Shown: in pieces, positions 50,727-60,311 of the stretch | Layout: each line of letters opens with the position of its first letter | How positions within the stretch are numbered: position 1 is the stretch's first letter | Origin: Acidobacteriota bacterium | GTDB taxonomy: Bacteria; Acidobacteriota; UBA6911; RPQK01; JAJDTT01 | Reading direction: 5' to 3' | Assembly (NCBI GenBank): GCA_028874215.1 | Contig: JAPPLF010000083.1 | Location: 1 to 64,000 of the forward strand | Length of the DNA stretch: 64,000 bases | The notes under the pieces: model-generated | Seen by the model: the letters and a program-made list of their open reading frames with translations, nothing else | Databases searched by the model: none | Told to the model about the DNA's origin: nothing | Program-made: the position numbers and the translations under genes

Positions 50727-52049
50727 ATGAAGAAACTGAACCGCCGGGAATTTGTCCAAACCGGGAGCGGCACCGCATTGGTGGCCTCCGTGGCTCCGGC
50801 CGCCCTCGGGGCAGCGCCGCCGGCCGTCTCCGGCAAGCACGGCTCCAAGAAGTTCAAGATCGCCATCATCGGCGTTGGGAGCCGGGGCACGCTCTTCCTC
50901 AAGGCGTCCCTCGACCGGTTCAACGTCGACGTTCCGGCGCTGTGCGACTTCCGGGAGGAGGCGGCTCAACGGGGAGTCGAGATGGTGCGGGAAAAGCTCG
51001 GGTACGAGCCCGACACCTACACCGACGGTCCCAACGACTACCGGCGCTTGCTCGAGCGCGACGACGTCGACGCCGTCTTCATCACTACGCCCACCTGGTG
51101 GCACGGACCCATGGCCATCGACAGCTTGCGGGCGCACAAGCACGTCTTCAGCGAGGTGCCCGCCTGCAACACCATTCAGGAAGGCTGGGACCTGGTGCGG
51201 GCGGCTCAGGAGACCGACGCCAAGTATTTCATGGCGGAGAACCTGTGCTTCACCCGCAGCAACATGATGATCCTGAACGCGGTCGAGAAGGGGGTCTTCG
51301 GAACCCTCACCTTCGCCGAGTGCGGCTATATCCACGAAGCCCGGAACCTGCAGTTCGATGAGGACGGATCGCTGAACTGGCGCGGATCGCTCAACAGCCG
51401 GACGGACCTGATCGCCAACACCTATCCCACCCATGCCCTCGGCCCCACCTCCATGTGGTTCGGAATCCCGCGGGGCGATCAACTCCGGCAATGCGTGAGC
51501 ATGATGACGCCGGCCTACAGCTTTCGCGAATACGCCATCCGGCGATTCGGTCCGGACAGTCCGGGAGCTACGGCCACCTGGAACGGGGACAACACCGTGA
51601 GCCTGATTCGGACCGAGAGCGGAGCCGTGATCTTCCTCCGCTTCGACATCTGTTCCCCGCGGCCGCACCACATCGACTACTACACGCTTCAGGGCACCAA
51701 GGCCTCGTATGACGACGAAGCGGGGATGTTCGTTGACGGGAAGTCGAAGGACTGGGACCCCGTCCCGGACTACTACGAGCGTTACGATCACCCCTTCTGG
51801 ACTCGGCACGGGGAGGCGGCATTGCGGACCGGGCATGGCGGCGGCGACTATTTCGTCGTCGAGCATTTCTACAAGTGCCTGACGGAAGACAGGACTCCGG
51901 GGATCGACGTCTACGACGCCGTTACCTGGAGTTCCCTCATCCCCCTCTCTGCGAAATCCGTCCGTGAGAACGGGGCCACCCAGGAGGTGCCTGACTATAC
52001 GGAAGGCCAGTGGAAGAACCGCCGCCGTTACGATTGGAGCAACGGCTGA
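50727..52049 (+). CDS. Gfo/Idh/MocA-family oxidoreductase, GH109-like, Tat-exported
   Basis: A 440-aa NAD(P)-dependent enzyme with a twin-arginine signal (NRREFVQTGSGTALVAS) and a Rossmann motif IIGVGSRG (48-55). The C-terminal part resembles family GH109, whose members use NAD+ to cleave N-acetylgalactosaminides: YDHPFWTRHGEAA, RTGHGGGDYFVVEHF and VPDYTEGQW. The EKP motif that normally carries the catalytic Lys reads EVP here (SEVPACNTI), so the usual Lys is missing and the chemistry may differ. ATG 50727 has AGGAAGG about nine bases upstream; a longer frame before it runs through the hairpin region and is not credible. It lies in the run between CocE copies E and F (26 bases before F). Confidence 0.88.
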   Translation: MKKLNRREFVQTGSGTALVASVAPAALGAAPPAVSGKHGSKKFKIAIIGVGSRGTLFLKASLDRFNVDVPALCDFREEAAQRGVEMVREKLGYEPDTYTDGPNDYRRLLERDDVDAVFITTPTWWHGPMAIDSLRAHKHVFSEVPACNTIQEGWDLVRAAQETDAKYFMAENLCFTRSNMMILNAVEKGVFGTLTFAECGYIHEARNLQFDEDGSLNWRGSLNSRTDLIANTYPTHALGPTSMWFGIPRGDQLRQCVSMMTPAYSFREYAIRRFGPDSPGATATWNGDNTVSLIRTESGAVIFLRFDICSPRPHHIDYYTLQGTKASYDDEAGMFVDGKSKDWDPVPDYYERYDHPFWTRHGEAALRTGHGGGDYFVVEHFYKCLTEDRTPGIDVYDAVTWSSLIPLSAKSVRENGATQEVPDYTEGQWKNRRRYDWSNG

Positions 52050-52075
52050 CGACAGCGTTGATCCGGCAGAAGACG

Positions 52076-54172
52076 ATGATTTGTTTCATTCTCCTGACGA
52101 TCGGACTTTCCGCCAACGTTTTCGGCCAATCCGCGGCAAGCCTTTCCCAGCCCGTGTACGAGGGAAAGGTCAAGGTGACCCACCGGTATGTCCCCATGCG
52201 GGACGGCGTGGAGCTGGCGTTGAGGATCACCCGGCCTGACGCCGAGGGGAAATATCCCGCCATCATGGAATACAACCCCTACCGGCGGGTGAAACCTGCC
52301 CTGCCGGACTACCGGGACGAATATCCGCCCGCCGTTCCCTATCTGGCGGAGCGGGGCTACGTGGTGGTGCAGTACGACGTGCGCGGCACGGGCAACTCCG
52401 GCGGATGGAGCCGGGACATTTACGCCGCCGCCGAGCGGCGCGACGCCTACGAAATGGTGGAGTGGATCGCCGCCCAGCCCTGGTGCAACGGCAACGTGGG
52501 CATGCTGGGGAAATCCTACAGCGGGGTGGTCCAATGGCAGGTGGCCGTCCAGAACCCTCCCCACCTCAAGACCATCATCGTCCGCTCGGCCAACGACAGC
52601 GTCTACACCGAGTGGACCTATCCCGGGGGCGTCCTTCGCCCCTACATGTTCGACAGCTACTCTCCTCTCATGACCGCCTTCAATTTCGCCCCTCCCGATC
52701 CCGAGATCGCCGGCGTGAGATGGAGCGAGATCTGGCAGCATCGGCTGGAGAACAATCGCCCCTGGGGGATCGGCTACATCTCGCACCCGACCGAGGGACC
52801 CTATTGGCAGGACCGCTCCCTGTCCGCCGGCTACAGCCGGGTCAAGTGTCCGGTCTTCGTGGTGGCGGGCTGGTCCGACGTCTACCCCACCGCTCTGCTG
52901 CGCGCCTTCGACCGGCTGGACGTCCCCTTCAAGAAGGCCTTGGTCGGTCCCTGGGGACACTGGTACGGAGTGGAGAAGCACGCCGTCCCGGGGCCCCGCG
53001 TCGACACCCGCCCCATCTATCTGGAATGGTTCGACTACTGGCTCAAGGGCATTGACAACGGCGTGGTGGACGAGCCGCCGGTCACCGTGTATGTCCGGAA
53101 ATACGCGCCTCCGGCATCCCGGATGCCGCTGGAAGAGCCGGGATTCTGGCGTTCCGAGGCGGAGTGGCCCATCGCCCGGGCCATGCCCACCAGGCTTTAC
53201 TTCCGCGAGGACGGCAAGCTGAGCCGGGAGCCGTCCCCCGCGTCCGGGGAAGCCGCGGACAGTTACGGCTACAAGCCCACCGTCGGCGTCACCTCGGGCA
53301 TGCATTGGGGCGGGGGCATTCTGCCCTGGGCCATGCCCATCGATCAGCGCCCCGACGAGGCCTACTCCCTGACCTACACCACGCCTCCCCTGGAAGAGGA
53401 CATGGAGGTGTCGGGCGCCCCACGGGCCACGTTGCATGTCTCCTCCACGGCGGAAGTGGCTTATTTCCGAGTCAAGCTCATCGACGTGGCGCCGGACGGA
53501 ACCTCCAAGCTGGTGCGCTACGGCGGTCTCAACGGAACTCACCGGAACTCGCATTTCGAGCCGGAAGCGATGGCGCCCGGCGAGGTCTACGAGCTGGGAG
53601 TGGACGTGAAGGAGATGTCCTACGTCTTCGCCGCCGGGCACCGGATTCGCGTGGCCATCGCCGGCTCCGACATTCAAAACGCCTGGCCTACGGGGCAGGC
53701 GGCGGTGAACACGCTGCACCGCAGCCGCCGTTATCCGTCGCATATCCTGCTGCCGGTGATTCCGGAGCAGAGTCCGAAACTCCCGAAACCGGACCTTGTG
53801 GAACTCCCCACGGCCGACCCCAAGCTGCTGAGGAGGCCCCTGGAATATTCGATCACCCACGATCTCACGGGAAACGCGGTGACCGTACGGCTTGGCCGCG
53901 AGACGAAAGGCGCCCGGGGAGAGGGATCGGAACGCACGGTGACCCGCTCCAGATTCACCGTGTCGGAAGCGGAACCCGCCAATGCCGTTCTGGCGGCGAC
54001 TTCCGATTACGTGGTCAAGCGTCCGGACTCCGAAATCGAAGTCAGGGCAAACGAGGTCACCTCCAGCGACAAAGCGGCCTTTCATCATGTGGTGGATGTG
54101 GAAGTGACCGTCAACGGTGCGCGGCACTTCCAGAAGAGCTGGTCGGTCACGGTCCCCAGGAAACTGAACTGA
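52076..54172 (+). CDS. CocE/NonD-type hydrolase (copy F)
   Basis: A 698-aa CocE/NonD-family exported hydrolase. S147 is in GKSYSG, which departs from the GxSYGG of copies C and E. D268 is in AGWSDVYPTALLRAF and H295 in GPWGHWYGVE. The RGTGNSGG segment is present. The signal peptide is CFILLTIGLSANVFGQS. The last region (RHFQKSWSVTVPRKLN-like end) is shared with copies C and E. ATG 52076 is chosen, as it starts the signal peptide; the ribosome-binding site (AGAAG) is weak. Translation of the Gfo/Idh gene ends 26 bases before. The aminotransferase begins seven bases after its stop. Confidence 0.93.
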   Translation: MICFILLTIGLSANVFGQSAASLSQPVYEGKVKVTHRYVPMRDGVELALRITRPDAEGKYPAIMEYNPYRRVKPALPDYRDEYPPAVPYLAERGYVVVQYDVRGTGNSGGWSRDIYAAAERRDAYEMVEWIAAQPWCNGNVGMLGKSYSGVVQWQVAVQNPPHLKTIIVRSANDSVYTEWTYPGGVLRPYMFDSYSPLMTAFNFAPPDPEIAGVRWSEIWQHRLENNRPWGIGYISHPTEGPYWQDRSLSAGYSRVKCPVFVVAGWSDVYPTALLRAFDRLDVPFKKALVGPWGHWYGVEKHAVPGPRVDTRPIYLEWFDYWLKGIDNGVVDEPPVTVYVRKYAPPASRMPLEEPGFWRSEAEWPIARAMPTRLYFREDGKLSREPSPASGEAADSYGYKPTVGVTSGMHWGGGILPWAMPIDQRPDEAYSLTYTTPPLEEDMEVSGAPRATLHVSSTAEVAYFRVKLIDVAPDGTSKLVRYGGLNGTHRNSHFEPEAMAPGEVYELGVDVKEMSYVFAAGHRIRVAIAGSDIQNAWPTGQAAVNTLHRSRRYPSHILLPVIPEQSPKLPKPDLVELPTADPKLLRRPLEYSITHDLTGNAVTVRLGRETKGARGEGSERTVTRSRFTVSEAEPANAVLAATSDYVVKRPDSEIEVRANEVTSSDKAAFHHVVDVEVTVNGARHFQKSWSVTVPRKLN

Positions 54173-54179
54173 GGCGGGG

Positions 54180-55358
54180 ATGGGAGAGTCGATACCGGCG
54201 CGGAAGTCTTTGGACATCGCCAAGCGGGCCAGACTGCCGCGCGTGCCCTCCAGCGAAGCGGCCGATCATGCGCAGGCGCTCATCGCGGACGGCAAGGACG
54301 TCATCATTCTCAAGGGCGCCCCCTTCTGGGCCCCGCCCGGGCACGTCATCGAAGCGGCCACGAGGGCGGCTCAGAGCAACCGGCAGCCTCCCTCCAGCGG
54401 CTTCCCGGGACTTCGCCGGGCCATCGCCGGACGCTTGGAGGACCGGGACGGGATCTCCTTCGACCCGGCGGCCGAGATCCTGGTGACGGCGGGCGCCATG
54501 CACGCGCTGGACGTCGTCTTCACCACGCTGCTGGACCCGGGAGACGAGGCGGTCATCTTCAGTCCCAGCTTTTTCTTCTTCGGCCTGGTCGAGTTGGCGG
54601 GGGCCGTCCCGGTTTACGCAAGAACCCGGGAGGAGGACGACTGGCAGTGGACGCCGGAGGCGCTGGAGGCCGTGATCACCCCCAGGACCAAGGCCATCGT
54701 GGTGAGCTCTCCGGCCAACCCCACCGGGTTCGTGGCCGGCGAAGAGGACCTGCGGGCTATCGTGGAAGTGGCGGCCCGGCACGATCTCTACGTGGTGTCG
54801 GACGAATGTTACGACAACATGCTCTACGACGGCGCCCGCCATGTCCGTTTCGCCTCGGTTGCGGAAGACCGGGACCGGATCGTCACCATCTGCAGCTTCA
54901 CCAAGACCTTCGCCCTGCAGCCCTGGAGGCTGGGGTTCATCGCCGCGTCGCCTCGCCTGATCCGGTACATGCGGAAGATCCTGGAGTGGGGCGTCCTCAA
55001 GTGCGGGCACGTCGCTCAGCGCGCCGGCCAGGCCGCCATCGAGGGGCCCCAGGAATGGATCGACGAGATTTCCCCGAGATACCAGCGAAGCCGCGACTTG
55101 ATGCTGGCCGGACTGGAGCCGGCCGCCGGCCTTTCCCATGTCGTTCCCAGAGGCGCTCCCTTCCTGTTCGTCAACAGCAGCGGACTGGGGCTGACGGGAG
55201 CGGAGTTCGCGCGAACGCTCCTCTTCGACTGGGGCGTCCTGGCGGAACCGGGCGACCTTTTCGGGTCCGTAAATCATATCCGGCTGCTGTTCGGCGGGAC
55301 CGACGAGGAGGTGACGGGAGCAGCCCGAAGGATCTGCGCGGCAGCGGCGCAACGGTAA
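54180..55358 (+). CDS. Class I/II aminotransferase
   Basis: A 392-aa cytoplasmic fold-type I PLP aminotransferase. It has the substrate-side segment SSPANPTG, the D208/Y211 pair in VSDECYDNMLYDG, the PLP lysine K242 in SFTKTFALQPWRLG with R250 of the phosphate site, and PRGAPFLF near the C-terminus. It belongs to the aspartate-aminotransferase-like group; the amino donor cannot be told. It lies seven bases after copy F in the same run, the only clearly cytoplasmic enzyme there, so it may process the product of the exported hydrolases (inference). Confidence 0.9.
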   Translation: MGESIPARKSLDIAKRARLPRVPSSEAADHAQALIADGKDVIILKGAPFWAPPGHVIEAATRAAQSNRQPPSSGFPGLRRAIAGRLEDRDGISFDPAAEILVTAGAMHALDVVFTTLLDPGDEAVIFSPSFFFFGLVELAGAVPVYARTREEDDWQWTPEALEAVITPRTKAIVVSSPANPTGFVAGEEDLRAIVEVAARHDLYVVSDECYDNMLYDGARHVRFASVAEDRDRIVTICSFTKTFALQPWRLGFIAASPRLIRYMRKILEWGVLKCGHVAQRAGQAAIEGPQEWIDEISPRYQRSRDLMLAGLEPAAGLSHVVPRGAPFLFVNSSGLGLTGAEFARTLLFDWGVLAEPGDLFGSVNHIRLLFGGTDEEVTGAARRICAAAAQR

Positions 55359-55409
55359 ACGAAGCGCCGAATCGTGCCTGTCGCCGGCTGATAAAATGAG
55401 GCCATGAAT

Positions 55410-55679
55410 ATGGAGAGATTCCCCGGAGTCGAGATTGTCCGCGAGGGAATCGAGGACCTCCGGCGCGGGGAGACGACGGTGTCTGCGCTTTTGGTCTCGA
55501 TAGGCGCGCCCCGATTGCGCGAAATCGGGCTTCCGATTCCCAGACGGGTCATCCGTTCACCGGAAATCAAACTGTATCTGCACCTCGCTCAATCCGACCC
55601 TGACGGGGCTCATTCGAAATACAACGCGCTGATCCGGCGGCTTGTCAGCTTCGAGCGGGCGGCGGAATGCGCAAACTAG
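55410..55679 (+). CDS. Small protein paired with a nucleotidyltransferase, probable antitoxin
   Basis: An 89-aa protein of no recognised family. It is helical and charged (GVEIVREGIEDLRRGETTVSALLVSIGAPRLREIG). It overlaps the start of the nucleotidyltransferase-like gene by 13 bases, an arrangement typical of two-gene systems in which the first protein counteracts the second. ATG 55410 has GAGG eight bases upstream; ATG 55404 is only two bases from it, but would lie seven bases after the -10-like TAAAAT (55392-55397) and could be used on a leaderless transcript. DNA binding cannot be judged from the sequence. Confidence 0.6.
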   Translation: MERFPGVEIVREGIEDLRRGETTVSALLVSIGAPRLREIGLPIPRRVIRSPEIKLYLHLAQSDPDGAHSKYNALIRRLVSFERAAECAN

Positions 55680-56233
55680 CAGACCTGGACCGTATCCGCC
55701 GTTTCATGCGCGCGGTCGGTCGAGCGGCGCCGGTCGAGACCCGGTTGTACTTCACCGGCGGCGCGACTGCGGTTCTGCTGGGCTGGCGCTCGACCACAGT
55801 CGACGTCGATATCCGGTTTTTTCCCGAAACCGATCAGGTTTTCAGGTCGGTCCCGCGGCTGAAAGAGGATCTGAAAATAAACATCGAGCTGGCGTCACCG
55901 TCCGACTTCATCCCCGAACTGCCCGGGTGGAGGGAACGAAGCCTGTTCGCTGCCCGTGAGGGAAGGGTGTCCTTCTATCATTACGATCCCTATTCTCAAG
56001 CGCTCGCGAAGATTGAGCGGCGCCATGCCCAGGATCTGAAGGACGTGGAAGCGCTGGGTCGGGGCGGATGGATCGAGCCGGAGAATCTGATGCGTCTTTT
56101 TGCCGCCATCGAGTCCAGGCTGTATCGGTATCCAGCCATCGATCCGAAATCATTTCGACAGGCCGTGGAGCGAGTCGCCGATTCCCTGGAACATGGTGAT
56201 GCCGGGACCGGAACCGAACCGTTGGAAGGGTGA
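55667..56233 (+). CDS. DUF6036-like nucleotidyltransferase-fold protein, probable toxin
   Basis: A 188-aa protein with the minimal nucleotidyltransferase signature: G31-G32 in YFTGGATAVLLGW followed by D46-x-D48 in TVDVDIRF. A later region (HYDPYSQALAKIERRHAQDLKDVEAL) has the KIxR...D-x-x-D pattern of AbiEii/MenT-like enzymes. Such proteins transfer a nucleotide to a target (for example tRNA) and are often the toxic half of two-gene systems. The 13-base overlap with the small protein upstream supports that. The end TGA overlaps the possible start at 56233 of the dehydrogenase gene. The pair interrupts the plus-strand metabolic run and may have been inserted there. Confidence 0.75.
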   Translation: MRKLADLDRIRRFMRAVGRAAPVETRLYFTGGATAVLLGWRSTTVDVDIRFFPETDQVFRSVPRLKEDLKINIELASPSDFIPELPGWRERSLFAAREGRVSFYHYDPYSQALAKIERRHAQDLKDVEALGRGGWIEPENLMRLFAAIESRLYRYPAIDPKSFRQAVERVADSLEHGDAGTGTEPLEG

Positions 56234-56268
56234 TGCGTGTCATTTCCCGACCGTTGTGGGGCAAGTCC

Positions 56269-57249
56269 ATGAAGCGAATATTGGTCACAGGCGCGGCCGG
56301 TCAGATCGGCCAGGATCTGGTTCCCGCGTTGAGAGCGCGTTACGGGGGCGAGATGGTCGTGGCGGCCGGCCACAGGACGGCCCTGCCCGATTCCGTGATC
56401 AGAGGCGGCCCCGCCACCGTGGTCGACGTCACCGACTACAGCCAGGTCGTCGACACGATCCGGAAATACGAGATCGGCGCCATCCATCACCTGAGCACCA
56501 TCCTCTCCGCACTGGCGGAGCAGGAGCGGCAGCGTGGGCATGAGGTCAACATCAACGGCCTCTACAACGTTCTGGAGGCCGCCCACGCCTGCGGAGTGGA
56601 GAAGGTCGTCGCTCCCAGCTCCATCGCGGCGTTCGGTCCGGAGACGCCCCGCGAACCCACCCCCAACGACACCATCCAGAAGCCGAACACCCTCTACGGA
56701 ATCGCCAAGGTGTTCGGCGAGCTGCTGGGAAACTACTACTCGACGAAAGTGGGCCTGGACGTCCGTGGACTGCGGCTGCCCGGAATCGTCAGCTGCATGG
56801 ACCAGGAACCGACCGCCGGCACCACGGACTACGCCGTCCTGATCTTCTTCGGGGCCATTCGGGAGAAGCGGTACACCTGCTTCCTCAAGCCGGACACACG
56901 CCTGCCCATGATGTACATGCCCGATGCCATCAAGGCCGTCATCGACCTGGCGGACGCCGATTTCGCCCGGCTCAGGCACCATGCCGACTTCAACGTCGCC
57001 GCCATGAGCTTCACGCCCGCCGAACTGGCCGGCGCCATTCGCAAGAGAATCCCCGAATTCGAGATGGACTACGAGATCGACCCGCTCCGCCAGGCCATCG
57101 CCGATTCCTGGCCCCGCTCGCTCGACGACAGCGCCGCGCGGCGGGAATGGGGTTGGGAACCCGGGTACGACATGGACGGCATGGTCGACGACATGCTCGA
57201 CAAGATGAGGAAAAAGCTTCAGAAGGCGGACCAGAATCTGCACTCGTGA
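56269..57249 (+). CDS. L-threonine 3-dehydrogenase, epimerase (SDR) type
   Basis: A 326-aa extended short-chain dehydrogenase. Beyond the Rossmann motif VTGAAGQIG (6-14) and Y143-x3-K147 (YGIAK), it carries the segments specific to the epimerase-type threonine dehydrogenase: IHHLSTILSA, APSSIAAFGPETPREPTPNDTI in parts, TLYGIAKVFGELLGNYY, DVRGLRLPGIVS and DTRLPMMYMPDAIKAVI. The enzyme oxidises L-threonine to 2-amino-3-ketobutyrate with NAD+. The partner glycine C-acetyltransferase is not in this window. The start ATG 56269 fits the family; ATG 56233, overlapping the preceding stop (TGATG), with GGAAGGG just before it, would add 12 residues. Its stop overlaps the GTG start of the next gene (GTGA). 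Confidence 0.87.
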   Translation: MKRILVTGAAGQIGQDLVPALRARYGGEMVVAAGHRTALPDSVIRGGPATVVDVTDYSQVVDTIRKYEIGAIHHLSTILSALAEQERQRGHEVNINGLYNVLEAAHACGVEKVVAPSSIAAFGPETPREPTPNDTIQKPNTLYGIAKVFGELLGNYYSTKVGLDVRGLRLPGIVSCMDQEPTAGTTDYAVLIFFGAIREKRYTCFLKPDTRLPMMYMPDAIKAVIDLADADFARLRHHADFNVAAMSFTPAELAGAIRKRIPEFEMDYEIDPLRQAIADSWPRSLDDSAARREWGWEPGYDMDGMVDDMLDKMRKKLQKADQNLHS

Positions 57250-60200
57250 CGACTCAATTCAACGTCCACGACCAACTCGTTCGGAGAATAGTTCCGCCGG
57301 CGTGGCGGCGTGCGCTCCATTCCCTTCTGGGAACCACGCTGCTGTTCGCCGGATGCACCCGGTCCGGCCCGCCATTCAGCCCGCAACAGGCGCTTGAGAC
57401 TTTCGTGCTGGAAGAGGGCTTCCGGATCGAGGTCTTCGCCGCGGAACCTCTGATTCGAGATCCGGTCGCCATGGAGATCGACGAGCAGGGCCGCGTCTAC
57501 GTGGTGGAGATGATCGGCTACCCGTTGGATACGGGACGGAACGGGCAGGTCAAGTTGCTGGAGGACACCGACGGCGACGGATGGCCCGACCGCAGCACGG
57601 TCTTTGCCGACGACCTCATGCTGCCCACCGGGGTCCTGCGCTGGAAGCAGGGCGTGCTGGTCACCGACGCTCCCGACATCTGGTATCTGGAGGACACCGA
57701 CGGCGACAACCGGGCCGACGTCAAGATTGCCGTTCTGACCGGTTTTGCCCTGACCAACCCCCAGCACACGGTCAGCAACCCGCGCTACGGCCTGGACAAC
57801 TGGATCTACCTGGCTCACGAGCCCCCCATCCGGACCGTCATCTTCCAGGAAAAGTTCGGCGACGAGGGCTCCAAGATCCGGTTCCCCGGCCGGGACGAGG
57901 GCGCTCGCCTGGAGAACCGAATCGGCAATCTCCGTTTCCGGCCCGATACGCACCAACTGGAGGCCGTTTCCGGAAGCAGCGGGTTCGGCTTGAGTTTCGA
58001 CCGCTGGGGACGGCTGTTGACTCTGAACAGCGTCCGGCATATCCGCCAGCAGGTCCTGGCCGCCCCGTACCTGAGCCGTAACCCGGCGCTGGGAGCCGCC
58101 TCCACCTCCAAGGACGTTTCCGATCATCCACCTCGCGTCTATCCGGTCACGCTGAATCCGAAGCATCGGATCCTGACCGATATCGGGAACTTCACGTCGG
58201 CCTGTGGAATCGCTGCCTACGCGGGCGGCCTCTTTCCCGCTCCTTACGATCAGGCCTCCTTCGTGGCCGACCCGGCGCACAACCTGGTCCATTGCGACCT
58301 TCTCAAGGAGGGCGGGGTCGTGCTGAGGGCCAGCCGGATTCGGGACGAGGCGGAGTTCCTGGCCTCCACGGACCATTGGTTCCGTCCCGTCTTCGTCTAC
58401 GCGGGACCGGACGGAGCTCTTTACGTCGTCGACTACTACCGGCGAATCATCGAGCACCCGGAATGGATGTCGGACGAGTACCACGATCCCGGACCGGGGC
58501 CGGAGGCCCTCTACGAGGGCGGGCGGCACGGGCGGATCTACCGGATCACTCCGGAATCGGAGAATCCGGCGCCATGGAATCCGAAGCTGGCATTGGGTCC
58601 GGCTTCGGACCGGGAACTGGTGGAGTCACTGGACCATCCCAACGGCTGGTGGAGGACTCACGCGCAGCGATTGCTGGTGGACCGCCGGAGTCGAGAGGCT
58701 GTCGAACCTCTAAGGGAGATGTTCGGTTCGAGTTCCAGTCCCGACACGCGGCTGCACGCCCTCTGGACGCTCGAGGGTCTGGGAGCGCTGGGAACTTCCG
58801 ACATCCAGGTTGCTCTCCAAGACGCGGAGCCCGGAGTCCGGGAAAATGCGATCCGTCTCGCCGAGTCGAGATTGGATCAGGCGCCCGCTCTGGTGCAGGA
58901 CCTGTTGGCGATGACCGGGGACGCCCATCCCGCGGTGCGCTTCCAGCTGCTCTGCGCGCTGGGATGTCTGGATTCGCCTTCCGCCCGCCGGGCGCGCCGC
59001 CAGTTGCTGCTGCAGGACATGGAAGACCCCTGGGTTCAGCTCGCGGCGCTGAGCGCCTCCGCGCCCCGCCCGCTCGAGCTGCTCGAACTGGCCGTATCCG
59101 AGTTCTCCGGATCGGCATCGAAACAGAGGGTCGAATTTTTTCGGCAGATCGGGACGCTTGTCGGCGCGGCGGGCGATCCTTCGGCCTTGCGGCGGCTCTT
59201 CGAAAGGGTCTCCGGGAGGGGCAGGCCGGCTTCGGACTGGTGGCGCGCCGCCGGCCTGGAGGGGCTGGCCCGGGGACTTCGCCGGGAATCGCGCGACGAT
59301 GGCACACCAGGCATCTCGACCGGCCGTCTGTTGAAGCTGGCCGAATCGTCCTCACCGTTGCTGCGCAGCGCGGCGCTGCAGTTGTTGGATCTGGCGCCGA
59401 AGCCGCTGAGCCGGGTCGGGAAATCCCTCCCGGATCGGGTCCTCTCCAGGATCGGGGACCGGACGTTGTCCCCCGCTCTGAGGGCCGATTCGGTGCGTCT
59501 CCTGGCGCTCCTGGACGCGAAGTCCAGGTTCGACCTGTTGGCCGGACTCCTGGACACCCGGGAACCGGAGCAAGTCCAGGTCGCGGCGGTCCGGGCGTTG
59601 GCGCGGACGGAAGGCGACGGGGCGGGGAAACTGCTGATTTCCAAGTGGAGGGAAATGACGACCGACGTGCGGTTGGGAGCCACCGCGACGCTGCTTTCCA
59701 GACCGGAGACCGTCGAGCTCCTGCTGACGTCCATCGAAAACGGGGACATCCCCTTCTGGACCGTCAGCCAGAGGCACAAGTCGCGCTTGGTGATGCACAC
59801 GGACCCGTCGATCCGGGCTCGGGTCCATGACCTGATGCGCAAGCTGGAAGGACGGCGCCTCGCCGCCCTGGAACGCTATCGGGCTGCGCTGGGTGTCGCG
59901 GGGAACCCGGCTCAGGGCGCCGCGGTTTTCGAGAAGAACTGCGAGAAATGCCACGAGATCGAGGGCGCCGACACCGGCTTCGGACCCGATCTGGGGGCTG
60001 TCCGGCATCGATCGCGGCAGGAGCTGCTGTCGGACATCATGCTGCCGAGCCGGGCGATTGCGGACAACTACCAACTGTACGTGGTGGAACTGAACAACGG
60101 GGTTCTTCAGGAAGGAGTGATCGCCTCCCGGACTCCGGTCTCGGTGACCCTCCGCAGGGAAGACGGTTCGGAGACCGCGATTCCCCGGGAGAACATCCGG

Positions 60201-60311
60201 GCCATGTTCGTCTCCAGTGTGTCCGGCATGCCGGAGGGGCTGGAAGAGGAGATCAGTGTTACGGAGATGGCCGACCTGTTGAGCTTTCTCACCGGACCGG
60301 CGAAAGATTGA
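57246..60311 (+). CDS. PVC-type heme-binding dehydrogenase-like lipoprotein (copy 2)
   Basis: A 1021-aa lipoprotein, one residue different in length from its paralogue at 17987-21055 and with the same order of parts. The lipobox is LFAGC (C37), followed by a beta-propeller with FVLEEGFRIEVFAAEPLIRDPVAMEIDEQG in parts. DTDGDGWPDR and DTDGDNRAD are calcium-type loops. HEAT-like helices follow, and a C-terminal cytochrome c domain with CEKCH (C899, C902, H903) and MLPSRAIADNYQLY. The start is a GTG that overlaps the threonine dehydrogenase stop by four bases. Copy 1 is likewise coupled through a four-base overlap, with a TTG start, but to a different partner. The substrate is unknown, presumably a sugar or alcohol in the periplasm. 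Confidence 0.89.
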   Translation: MTTQFNVHDQLVRRIVPPAWRRALHSLLGTTLLFAGCTRSGPPFSPQQALETFVLEEGFRIEVFAAEPLIRDPVAMEIDEQGRVYVVEMIGYPLDTGRNGQVKLLEDTDGDGWPDRSTVFADDLMLPTGVLRWKQGVLVTDAPDIWYLEDTDGDNRADVKIAVLTGFALTNPQHTVSNPRYGLDNWIYLAHEPPIRTVIFQEKFGDEGSKIRFPGRDEGARLENRIGNLRFRPDTHQLEAVSGSSGFGLSFDRWGRLLTLNSVRHIRQQVLAAPYLSRNPALGAASTSKDVSDHPPRVYPVTLNPKHRILTDIGNFTSACGIAAYAGGLFPAPYDQASFVADPAHNLVHCDLLKEGGVVLRASRIRDEAEFLASTDHWFRPVFVYAGPDGALYVVDYYRRIIEHPEWMSDEYHDPGPGPEALYEGGRHGRIYRITPESENPAPWNPKLALGPASDRELVESLDHPNGWWRTHAQRLLVDRRSREAVEPLREMFGSSSSPDTRLHALWTLEGLGALGTSDIQVALQDAEPGVRENAIRLAESRLDQAPALVQDLLAMTGDAHPAVRFQLLCALGCLDSPSARRARRQLLLQDMEDPWVQLAALSASAPRPLELLELAVSEFSGSASKQRVEFFRQIGTLVGAAGDPSALRRLFERVSGRGRPASDWWRAAGLEGLARGLRRESRDDGTPGISTGRLLKLAESSSPLLRSAALQLLDLAPKPLSRVGKSLPDRVLSRIGDRTLSPALRADSVRLLALLDAKSRFDLLAGLLDTREPEQVQVAAVRALARTEGDGAGKLLISKWREMTTDVRLGATATLLSRPETVELLLTSIENGDIPFWTVSQRHKSRLVMHTDPSIRARVHDLMRKLEGRRLAALERYRAALGVAGNPAQGAAVFEKNCEKCHEIEGADTGFGPDLGAVRHRSRQELLSDIMLPSRAIADNYQLYVVELNNGVLQEGVIASRTPVSVTLRREDGSETAIPRENIRAMFVSSVSGMPEGLEEEISVTEMADLLSFLTGPAKD

